This document shows, piece by piece, positions 1-5,486 of a stretch of 5,545 nt of DNA. The DNA lies in the NCBI GenBank assembly GCA_018377375.1, contig JAGZZN010000085.1, forward strand, positions 1 to 5,545, in the 5' to 3' direction. The stretch is from Streptococcus parasanguinis (GTDB lineage: Bacteria > Bacillota > Bacilli > Lactobacillales > Streptococcaceae). Under the pieces are notes generated by a model. That model saw nothing but the letters and a program-made list of their open reading frames with translations. It did no database searches and was not told the DNA's origin. Every line of letters starts with the position of its first letter. Position 1 is the first letter of the stretch. A program made the position numbers and the translations under genes.

Positions 1-372
1 AAGTCCGCAGAAGGAAAAGCCGTTATCAAAAATATGCGTCGGATTGGACGCTCCAAAAATAATACCTTGGCACTGATTACTCAATCTGTACATGATGCAG
101 AAAATGACGATGATACAACTGGATTTGGGACTATTTTTGCTTTTTATGAAAAGTCAGAACGAGAAGATATCTTAAAACATGTCAATCTCGAAGTTACTGA
201 AAGTAATCTCGAATGGATTGATAATATGATCTCTGGTCAATGCCTGTACTATGACGTGTATGGCAATCTCAATATGATTTCCGTACACAACATCTTTGAA
301 GATATTGATATGCTTCTAAAACCAATGAAAGCCACAGTATCATCAAGCCTTGAAAATAAATACGCAAGTTAG
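1..372 (+). CDS. VirB4-like conjugation ATPase, C-terminal end (partial, runs off the left edge)
   Basis: The open frame enters at base 1 and stops with TAG at 370-372, so only the last 123 residues are visible; the ATG at 34 is internal, not a start. The segment with 'RRIGRSKNN' (window residues 13-21) followed by 'LALITQSVHD' (23-32) matches the end of the RecA-like motor of VirB4/TraE ATPases, where a conserved Arg and a Gln (TQS) lie near the nucleotide of the neighbouring subunit. The remainder, with 'FGTIFAFYEKSEREDILKHV', fits the helical C-terminal lobe. VirB4 is a cytoplasmic hexameric ATPase that energises assembly of, and transport through, the conjugative type IV secretion channel. 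The Walker A and B motifs would lie upstream and cannot be seen. The VirB6-like and VirB1-like genes just downstream support the call. An FtsK/TcpA-type coupling protein is the main alternative, but the gene order and the TQS motif favour VirB4. Confidence 0.85.
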   Translation, partial: KSAEGKAVIKNMRRIGRSKNNTLALITQSVHDAENDDDTTGFGTIFAFYEKSEREDILKHVNLEVTESNLEWIDNMISGQCLYYDVYGNLNMISVHNIFEDIDMLLKPMKATVSSSLENKYAS

Positions 373-379
373 GAGGTGA
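371..379 (+). promoter_or_regulatory. Strong Shine-Dalgarno site for the VirB6-like gene
   Basis: AGGAGGTGA is a near-perfect match to the anti-SD of 16S rRNA. It overlaps the last two bases of the upstream TAG stop and leaves 7 bases from AGGAGG to the ATG at 384. It fixes that start and suggests efficient translation, coupled to the end of the VirB4 gene. Confidence 0.85.
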
Positions 380-383
380 ATCC

Positions 384-2270
384 ATGCAAGAAGCTTTTGA
401 CAAATTAAGGGGAGTCGATATCTTCTCTCTCAAGTCCTACATGGAGCCAACTGGGTTTGCTTCCTTTAATGGGGCCTGGGTTCTGATTAATGAGCTTTTC
501 GTCAACTTCTTCTTTTTCATTCTAAACGCAGTGGTGGGCTTCTTTTCTTTGTTAATTCGAATTCTTGAAAAGATTGATCTTTACTCTAGCTATAAGAACT
601 ATGTATTTAATGGAGCAATGAATATCTGGAAAGGATTTATCGGTTCAAGTTCTGGCGGAGTCGCAAAACAATCACTCGTTTCAATGTTGCTTCTAATCCT
701 AGCTTTCTATCTCTTTTACCAGTTTTTCTTTTCGAAAGGAGCTTTCTCAAGGACTCTACTTCATGTTTTTCTGGTACTCATCCTTGGCTTTGGTTATTTT
801 GGAACAATCGCTGGAACGTCTGGTGGCCTTTATCTGCTTGATACCATCAATAACGTTTCTAAAGATGTCACTAAAAATATCACGAATATCAAGGTGGAGT
901 ATGGCAATAATAAATCCATTAAAATTGGTGATTCCATGGCAGATAGCTATATTGCAGAAACCTCTTATAAAGCCTATGTCTTTGTCAATACAGGTCAAGA
1001 AAATGGGAAATATAAGAATAGCCAAGATGGGAAACAAGAAACTTTTGACGATAGTAAGGTATTAGGAACAGGCGATAAGAATGGAAACTTTAAAGCAGTT
1101 AAGTCTAAAGATCGCAATAAATATCTAGATGAACTAGGAAATGGAGCCAATGATGATGGTGAAAAGAACCGTTGGGTTTCCGCTATGCCAGATTTCATCT
1201 TTACTCGTATGTTTTATGTGATCTTCAAAATCTGTGAAGCCTTTGTATTAGCGATACCCGTTATCTTGATTCAGATGTTAAACGTTATTGCTCAGACACT
1301 CGTCCTGATGATGATCCTGCTCTTTCCAATTGTGCTATTAATGTCCTTCGTACCAAGAATGCAAGATTTGATTTTTGGAGTTCTGAAAGTCATGTTTGGA
1401 GGGCTGCTTTTCCCAGCTATCACGAGTTTATTAACGCTTTTAGTATTCTATATTGAAAAAATGATCGAAAACATTGTCATTACAGGTTTTGATGGCATTC
1501 TTAAAACTCTTCCATCCCTGATCATCTTTGGCCTTGTCTTTAAACTACTCATCTCAGTTGTCTCAAAAGGACTTGTATATTTCCTTCTATGGAAATACAA
1601 AGCTGAGCTGATCCAATTCATTCTTGGATCTAAAGCACGTATGGTTGCGAATGACATAGGAAATAAAGTTGAAAAAGGAGTCACAAAGACCAGAGAGGTA
1701 GCTTCACAAGTCCCATCGAGAAGCCTTTCATCTGCTCAACACCTTGGAAACTTTGCCCTAGCAGGTGCTGGTTTGGGAGCTGGAATGGTCATGAATGCTA
1801 AGAGTCACTTCCAAAATGTTGGTTCTTTCTTTACCAATAAGGATTCAGAGCACCAACCCGATGAAGTGCTCCCAGCAGAAACACTTGAGACTCCAATAAA
1901 TCCGGATGCTCCAGAACCAAACATTCCGAAAACAAAGCCAACGCAAGAAGGGATTAAACCAGTTGAAGAAAAAACACCACCAACTCCTTCAATGGAATCC
2001 CCAATCACAGTAGAACCAACACCAAGTTCAAACGAGGAATTTCAAACTCTTAAAGAAGAGTGGATTTCTCCATTTAAACAACTTCGCATTAATAGCATTG
2101 AGCATAAATTAGAGGAATATAAAGATCCTCAAGCCATGTACAAAGCCCAAGGATCCAATGCCTTCACTCGTGCTTATAGGAAAACCATGACACGAGATGA
2201 TAAATTGAGAGCCAATATTGAACGAAGAGACCGATTAACAGAACGCTTAAAACAACTTAGAGGAGAATGA
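384..2270 (+). CDS. VirB6/TrbL-like polytopic membrane channel protein of the conjugative T4SS
   Basis: 628 residues. Hydrophobic segments at about 36-60, 98-115 and 123-145 are followed by a hydrophilic loop (about 146-270, rich in Lys, Asp, Asn and Gly), then further segments at about 272-296, 298-323, 330-356 and 372-402. A polytopic core split by one large polar loop is the usual plan of VirB6/TrbL proteins, which form the inner-membrane part of the mating channel. In Gram-positive ICEs this protein lies beside VirB4, as here (Tn916 orf15 is the comparison). After residue 405 the chain is soluble: a Gly/Ala stretch (about 459-468), a Pro/Thr/Glu-rich linker (about 490-550) and a highly charged helical tail (about 555-628). 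The start is set by the SD site at 371-379. The gene ends one base before the next ATG. The family call rests on topology and context rather than a diagnostic motif. Confidence 0.8.
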   Translation: MQEAFDKLRGVDIFSLKSYMEPTGFASFNGAWVLINELFVNFFFFILNAVVGFFSLLIRILEKIDLYSSYKNYVFNGAMNIWKGFIGSSSGGVAKQSLVSMLLLILAFYLFYQFFFSKGAFSRTLLHVFLVLILGFGYFGTIAGTSGGLYLLDTINNVSKDVTKNITNIKVEYGNNKSIKIGDSMADSYIAETSYKAYVFVNTGQENGKYKNSQDGKQETFDDSKVLGTGDKNGNFKAVKSKDRNKYLDELGNGANDDGEKNRWVSAMPDFIFTRMFYVIFKICEAFVLAIPVILIQMLNVIAQTLVLMMILLFPIVLLMSFVPRMQDLIFGVLKVMFGGLLFPAITSLLTLLVFYIEKMIENIVITGFDGILKTLPSLIIFGLVFKLLISVVSKGLVYFLLWKYKAELIQFILGSKARMVANDIGNKVEKGVTKTREVASQVPSRSLSSAQHLGNFALAGAGLGAGMVMNAKSHFQNVGSFFTNKDSEHQPDEVLPAETLETPINPDAPEPNIPKTKPTQEGIKPVEEKTPPTPSMESPITVEPTPSSNEEFQTLKEEWISPFKQLRINSIEHKLEEYKDPQAMYKAQGSNAFTRAYRKTMTRDDKLRANIERRDRLTERLKQLRGE

Positions 2271-2271
2271 T

Positions 2272-2496
2272 ATGAATACCAAGATACGCTCGAGAACTGC
2301 TTTTCCAAGAGTTCTGGAAGAAACTCTTTATCAAGCCTACCAAGAAGGAAAACGCTCAGTCGATTTCCTTCTTTTGTTTCCAGTCTCAGAACAAGAAAGA
2401 GACCAAATCATCCTACAGGCTAAGTCCTATTCAGTCGTTTTAGATGCAAAATGGCGTTTTGGGACTGTTTTGTTCACTGCTTATATAAGACATTAA
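2272..2496 (+). CDS. Small ICE protein of unknown function (74 aa)
   Basis: I do not recognise this family. It is very probably a real gene: AGGAGA (2261-2266) sits 5 bases before the ATG, the start follows the upstream TGA by one base, and the next gene begins 16 bases after its stop. The protein is basic at the N-terminus (NTKIRSR), then has an amphipathic helical stretch (residues about 12-28), a short hydrophobic strand-like run 'VDFLLLFPV' (about 30-38), another helix with 'SEQERDQIILQAKS' and a final strand-rich part with 'WRFGTVLFTAYIRH'. It has no signal peptide, no clear membrane segment and no cysteines. The alternating helix and strand pattern suggests a compact alpha/beta fold that stays in the cytoplasm. 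Its place between the VirB6-like and VirB1-like genes suggests a link to the secretion channel, but that is inference from position only. Confidence 0.7.
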   Translation: MNTKIRSRTAFPRVLEETLYQAYQEGKRSVDFLLLFPVSEQERDQIILQAKSYSVVLDAKWRFGTVLFTAYIRH

Positions 2497-2512
2497 CTAG
2501 AAAGGAGATTCG

Positions 2513-3625
2513 ATGAAAAAACTAAAATGGTTTCTATTAGCTGGTCTTATTCCTCTCTTTCTACCGGTCCTCATTATCATTATCCTTATGGGAGCTGTAG
2601 GAGGTGGTGGAACGAATGGCTCACCCCAATCCCAAAATGGAGTGACTTATGCGGATCACTGGTCAGATGGAGATCCCTATACTCACAACCTACTGGTTCA
2701 TCGCTTCGGTATTACAGCAGAGCAATTAGACGGCTTTTTAGATACGTTAGGAATCTCCTATGATAAGAACCGAATTAATGGGAAAAAGCTTCTCGAATGG
2801 GAAGCTAAATCTAATCTTGATGTCCGTGGAATCGTTGCGATCGCACTGAATGAAAGCTCCCTTGGAACTGCTGGGGTAGCTACTAATCCTGGAGCCAATA
2901 TGTTTGGTTTTGGGGCCTATGACTCCAATCCAGAATATGCCAATAACTTTAACGATGAGGTTGCGGTTGTTGGACTAACCCAACAAACCATCATTGGAAA
3001 TAAGAACCAAACCTTCAAAATCCAAGATGACAAGGCTAAAAAGTTTGCGAATGGAACACTCAATCCAGCAACTGATGGTGGAGTCTATTTTACAGATACT
3101 ACAGGATCGGGAAAAAGACGTGCAGAAACCATGAAAAAACTGGATGCCTTCATTGATGAACATGGAGGAACACCAAAAGCTCCTGAACAAACTACAGGAA
3201 AAACTAGAGATGGTGGAGGAGTCACTTCAAATGATATACCAGTAGGCTATAGTTTGACAACAGCTATTGATACCACAGGATATATTACTAGTACCTATCC
3301 TTGGGGACAATGTACCTGGTATGTCTTCAACCGTGGAAAACAAGTCGGAGTCAACTTTGATCCATTTATGGGAAATGGTGGACAATGGATGAATAAGCCA
3401 GGTTTCACAACAACCCATACACCAATAGAACACTCTGCTCTATCATTTAGCCCTGGACAAGCTGGAGCTGATCCAATATACGGACATGTTTCATTTGTGG
3501 AACAGGTCAAATCAGATGGTTCAATTCTCGTCTCAGAGTGTAATGTTAAAGGATTAGGGATCATTAGTTACCGTACTTTTGATGCAGAAACTGCCAAACA
3601 ATTTACCTATGTAATAGGACATTAG
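2513..3625 (+). CDS. VirB1/CwlT-like bifunctional peptidoglycan hydrolase (glucosaminidase/lysozyme-like plus CHAP)
   Basis: 370 residues, start fixed by AAAGGAG (2501-2507). Residues 1-30 form a basic start (MKKLKW) and a long hydrophobic stretch to about residue 29, a signal anchor that would put the rest outside the membrane. A lysozyme/glucosaminidase-like domain covers about 65-220: 'ALNESSLGTAG' places the likely catalytic Glu at 114, and 'NMFGFGAYDSNP' resembles the N-x-FG segment of GH73-type enzymes. After a Gly/Thr-rich linker (about 220-245), a CHAP amidase/endopeptidase domain fills 255-370 with Cys267 in 'GQCTWYV', His325 in 'GHVSFVE' and Glu342/Asn344 in 'SECN', a complete catalytic set. 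In Gram-positive conjugation, such two-domain enzymes (CwlT of ICEBs1, Orf14 of Tn916) open the wall for the mating channel; there the second domain is usually NlpC/P60, whereas here it is CHAP. A phage lysin is less likely given the anchor and the T4SS neighbours. Confidence 0.88.
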   Translation: MKKLKWFLLAGLIPLFLPVLIIIILMGAVGGGGTNGSPQSQNGVTYADHWSDGDPYTHNLLVHRFGITAEQLDGFLDTLGISYDKNRINGKKLLEWEAKSNLDVRGIVAIALNESSLGTAGVATNPGANMFGFGAYDSNPEYANNFNDEVAVVGLTQQTIIGNKNQTFKIQDDKAKKFANGTLNPATDGGVYFTDTTGSGKRRAETMKKLDAFIDEHGGTPKAPEQTTGKTRDGGGVTSNDIPVGYSLTTAIDTTGYITSTYPWGQCTWYVFNRGKQVGVNFDPFMGNGGQWMNKPGFTTTHTPIEHSALSFSPGQAGADPIYGHVSFVEQVKSDGSILVSECNVKGLGIISYRTFDAETAKQFTYVIGH

Positions 3626-3641
3626 AAAGGAATAGATATAG

Positions 3642-3890
3642 ATGATTCAAGTTGTAGATAAAAATGATTTAATGGAATTGATTGGATATTCTGAAACACA
3701 AGCTAGTAAATTAATACGAAAGGCTAAAAGCCAGCTTGTACAAGAAGGATTTGAATGGTATAAGAACAAGCGTATTGGACGTGTACCGATTATTACAGTT
3801 GAATCCATTCTTGGTTTTCAAATACAATTAAAAAATGATATAATTGAGGGGAACCTTCAAAGCGCTGTCATGACTGAAGGAGAAAAATAG
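3642..3890 (+). CDS. DUF3173-type small DNA-binding protein, likely excisionase/directionality factor
   Basis: 82 residues. The N-terminal part 'DKNDLMELIGYSETQASKLIRKAK' (about 7-30) reads as a helix-turn-helix, followed by a basic segment 'YKNKRIGRVPIITVESILG' (about 40-58) that looks like a beta-hairpin wing and a last helix. This pattern matches, from memory, the DUF3173 family, which in streptococcal ICEs is encoded directly before a tyrosine integrase. Xis-like proteins of this size bend att DNA and push integrase towards excision; that role is inferred from size, fold and position. The start is ATG at 3642 with AAAGGA at 3626-3631, a rather long 10-base gap, so translation may be moderate. 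The stop lies one base before the integrase ATG, so the two are surely co-transcribed. By eye it is more A+T-rich than the conjugation genes upstream. Confidence 0.8.
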   Translation: MIQVVDKNDLMELIGYSETQASKLIRKAKSQLVQEGFEWYKNKRIGRVPIITVESILGFQIQLKNDIIEGNLQSAVMTEGEK

Positions 3891-3891
3891 C

Positions 3892-5043
3892 ATGGCGGTA
3901 ATTAAACAGGACGATGGACTGTGGCTAGTTGATATTAGTGATGGTAAAAGTTCCTTAACTGGCAAACGTATACGACACCGCAAATCTAATTTTTTAACGA
4001 AAAAAGAAGCAGAGGAATATGAGGCTTATTACCGTATCCATAAGTTAAATCAGATACAGAATACAAAAAAACTCACCATTTCTTCTCTTTATGTAATGTT
4101 AAAAGAAGAAGATGAGCTTCGTGGAAATAAAAGAGGTACAATAGATACTCAGAACTCATACTATACTCAATATGTATCGCGATTCTTTGAAAATGCTGAT
4201 ATGTCTTCAGTTACCATTCAAGATGTAAAAAAATATCGAGATTGGTTAATTGAACATCCTAGTGTAAAAGGTGGCACACTTACAGCAACGCATGTTAACC
4301 AACAAATGATTTTTGTTCATAAGTTGTTTGATATTGCTATTTCGAAAGGATTTAGACAAGATAATCCATGTGATGCTATTCGGAAGCTTCCAGAAAAGCA
4401 TAAAGAAATGTCTTATTATACTCCTGAACAATTCAAGAAGTTTGAATCTTATTTTGAAGAAAGTGAGTATCCTTTTAAACTTCTGTATCGTGTACTCATG
4501 TTTACGGGAATTCGTATGGGGGAGGCGCTTGCCTTAACTTGGAGAGATGTTTTTCTTGACGAGGGATATATTAAAATCCGTAAGTCAGCCTATTATCGCA
4601 ATGGAAAAACACATATTGGATCTGTAAAGACAACTCAATCAAATAGAGAAATCTACATCCATAAAGCTTTTGTGGATGAGTTGAAAACTTGGAAGTCAGT
4701 ACAAAATCAGAGACTATCTAAGCTAACTGATTCAACAGATGATTTGCAGATTTTCCAATTTTCAGGGGAACCTATGACTGCTCCGAATGTCTCTAACTTT
4801 AGAGCGGCATTCAAAAAAAGATTGCCAGAAGATTTCAAATTGATCCGAAATCATGATTTTAGGCATTCGCATGTAGCTTTTTTGATAAATCAGGGATTGA
4901 GGAGAGGAGAAGGAAAGGATTATATCTTTTTCACACTGATGAAACGGCTAGGACATAGTTCTATCAATACAACAATAAATATCTACTCACATTTGTTCCC
5001 ATCACAACAAAAAGAAGTCGCTAACGCATTTGACGATTTTTAG
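3892..5043 (+). CDS. int: ICE tyrosine recombinase (integrase)
   Basis: 383 residues, full length for this family. Residues about 1-50 form an arm-type DNA-binding domain ('GLWLVDISDG...GKRIRHRKSNFLTKKEAEEYE'). Residues about 62-165 form the SAM-like core-binding domain. The catalytic domain follows, with all expected residues: Arg208 ('FTGIRMGEALAL'), Lys246 ('VKTTQSNRE'), His321 and Arg324 ('HDFRHSH'), His355 ('RLGHSS') and the nucleophile Tyr365 ('NIYSHL'). The enzyme should therefore be active. It cuts and rejoins att sites to integrate or excise the element without needing homology. The start at 3892 is supported by AAGGAG within 3877-3882 and by tight linkage to the DUF3173 gene. The gene reads towards the element's end, with the probable attR and ebfC just downstream, the usual arrangement for Int of the Tn916/ICESt class. 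A prophage integrase is excluded in practice by the conjugation genes upstream. Confidence 0.95.
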   Translation: MAVIKQDDGLWLVDISDGKSSLTGKRIRHRKSNFLTKKEAEEYEAYYRIHKLNQIQNTKKLTISSLYVMLKEEDELRGNKRGTIDTQNSYYTQYVSRFFENADMSSVTIQDVKKYRDWLIEHPSVKGGTLTATHVNQQMIFVHKLFDIAISKGFRQDNPCDAIRKLPEKHKEMSYYTPEQFKKFESYFEESEYPFKLLYRVLMFTGIRMGEALALTWRDVFLDEGYIKIRKSAYYRNGKTHIGSVKTTQSNREIYIHKAFVDELKTWKSVQNQRLSKLTDSTDDLQIFQFSGEPMTAPNVSNFRAAFKKRLPEDFKLIRNHDFRHSHVAFLINQGLRRGEGKDYIFFTLMKRLGHSSINTTINIYSHLFPSQQKEVANAFDDF

Positions 5044-5048
5044 AAAAA

Positions 5049-5065
5049 TGGGCAGAAGTGGGCAG
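5049..5065 (+). repeat. Two direct TGGGCAG repeats, candidate integrase arm-type sites
   Basis: TGGGCAG occurs at 5049-5055 and again at 5059-5065, starting exactly 10 bases apart, about one helical turn, so both copies face the same side of the DNA. They start 6 bases after the integrase stop, where tyrosine integrases with an N-terminal arm-binding domain commonly have their arm sites. I saw no other copy on either strand while reading the window. The role is inferred. Confidence 0.5.
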
Positions 5066-5080
5066 TGAAAATTAAGCAAT

Positions 5081-5094
5081 AGGGTCTAAACCCT
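5081..5094. other. Short inverted repeat in the int-ebfC gap
   Basis: AGGGT (5081-5085) and ACCCT (5090-5094) pair around a CTAA loop. The stem is only 5 bp and is not followed by a T-run, so it is unlikely to terminate transcription. It could be part of the recombination core or a protein site, or be chance. Confidence 0.35.
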
Positions 5095-5121
5095 TGATAC
5101 GAAAGGAATCTAGAAAACATT

Positions 5122-5421
5122 ATGATGAATATGCAAAATATGATGAAGCAAGCTCAAAAATTGCAAAAGCAAATGGAGCAAAGCCAAGCAGAATTAGCCG
5201 CAACTCAATTTGTAGGGAAATCTGCTCAAGACTTGGTTGTTGCAACTCTTACAGGTGATAAGAAGGTTGTTTCCATCGATTTCAACGCCGCAGTGGTCGA
5301 CCCAGAAGATACAGAAACTCTTTCTGATATGACGGTTCAAGCCATCAATGCTGCCATTGAAGAAATTGATGCGGCAACCAAGAAAAAACTCGGTGCTTTC
5401 GCAGGGAAATTACCATTTTAA
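5122..5421 (+). CDS. ebfC: YbaB/EbfC family nucleoid-associated protein (chromosomal host gene)
   Basis: 99 residues, the normal length for the family. The N-terminal helix is Met/Gln/Lys-rich ('MMNMQNMMKQAQKLQKQMEQ'), the middle has the strands 'DLVVATLTGDKKVVSIDF', and 'DPEDTETLSDMTVQAINAAIEEID' forms the long C-terminal helix, ending in 'KKKLGAFAGKLPF'. This matches streptococcal EbfC as I remember it. EbfC forms dimers that bind DNA in the nucleoid and affects expression of several genes in other bacteria; its detailed role in streptococci is not shown here. The gene looks intact. Two adjacent ATGs (5122, 5125) could serve as start; the best SD-like motif, AAAGGA at 5102-5107, lies 14 bases before the first, which is unusually far and may reflect the ICE junction immediately upstream. 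It is the only clearly chromosomal gene in the window. Confidence 0.93.
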   Translation: MMNMQNMMKQAQKLQKQMEQSQAELAATQFVGKSAQDLVVATLTGDKKVVSIDFNAAVVDPEDTETLSDMTVQAINAAIEEIDAATKKKLGAFAGKLPF

Positions 5422-5446
5422 GCTAAGGAAGTTTTCATTAACTCAA

Positions 5447-5486
5447 AAGAGGCTGGGACAAAAGTCCTAGCCTCTTAATTGTTTTT
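5447..5486 (+). terminator. Intrinsic terminator after ebfC
   Basis: A 13-bp stem (5447-5459 with 5464-5476, one G-T wobble at 5455/5468) closes an AAAA loop and is followed by TAATTGTTTTT (T-run 5482-5486). It lies 25 bases after the ebfC stop and should end transcription from ebfC and any read-through from the ICE. The A-rich bases before the stem could allow weaker function in the other direction. The GGCTGGGACAAAAGTCC core resembles a hairpin I remember from many streptococcal intergenic regions. Confidence 0.85.

Larger units (their letters stand above)
5044..5121 (+). other. Probable right junction (attR) of the ICE between int and ebfC
   Basis: These 78 bases separate the integrase stop from the ebfC start and must contain, or abut, the boundary between element and chromosome, since int is mobile DNA and ebfC is a core gene. 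Visible here are two copies of TGGGCAG (5049-5055 and 5059-5065), a short dyad at 5081-5094 and an AAAGGA motif at 5102-5107. The exact crossover core cannot be fixed from one end; it could also extend into the first codons of ebfC. I recall ebfC being listed among streptococcal ICE insertion targets, but cannot check this here. Confidence 0.6.

Noticed and set aside
34..36. ATG at 34 as the start of a separate 112-residue gene
   Set aside because: The frame is open back to base 1 and the upstream residues continue the VirB4-like motif region; no SD precedes it.
3295..3564. 89-residue minus-strand open frame inside the CHAP domain, with other minus-strand frames at 756-1037, 1448-1684 and 1805-2008
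   Set aside because: They lie wholly within genes with recognised domains or topology on the + strand, have no SD or operon context, and look like antisense by-products.
3579..3615. Promoter for DUF3173-int at the end of the hydrolase gene
   Set aside because: TTGATG (3579) and the TATGTA-like sequence (3608) are 23 bases apart, too far for a normal sigma-A promoter, and neither matches well.
2513..3625. Phage endolysin or tail lysin
   Set aside because: It has an N-terminal membrane anchor and sits between T4SS genes; no holin, capsid or tail genes are present.
5081..5094. Terminator for the integrase gene
   Set aside because: Stem of only 5 bp and no T-run after it.
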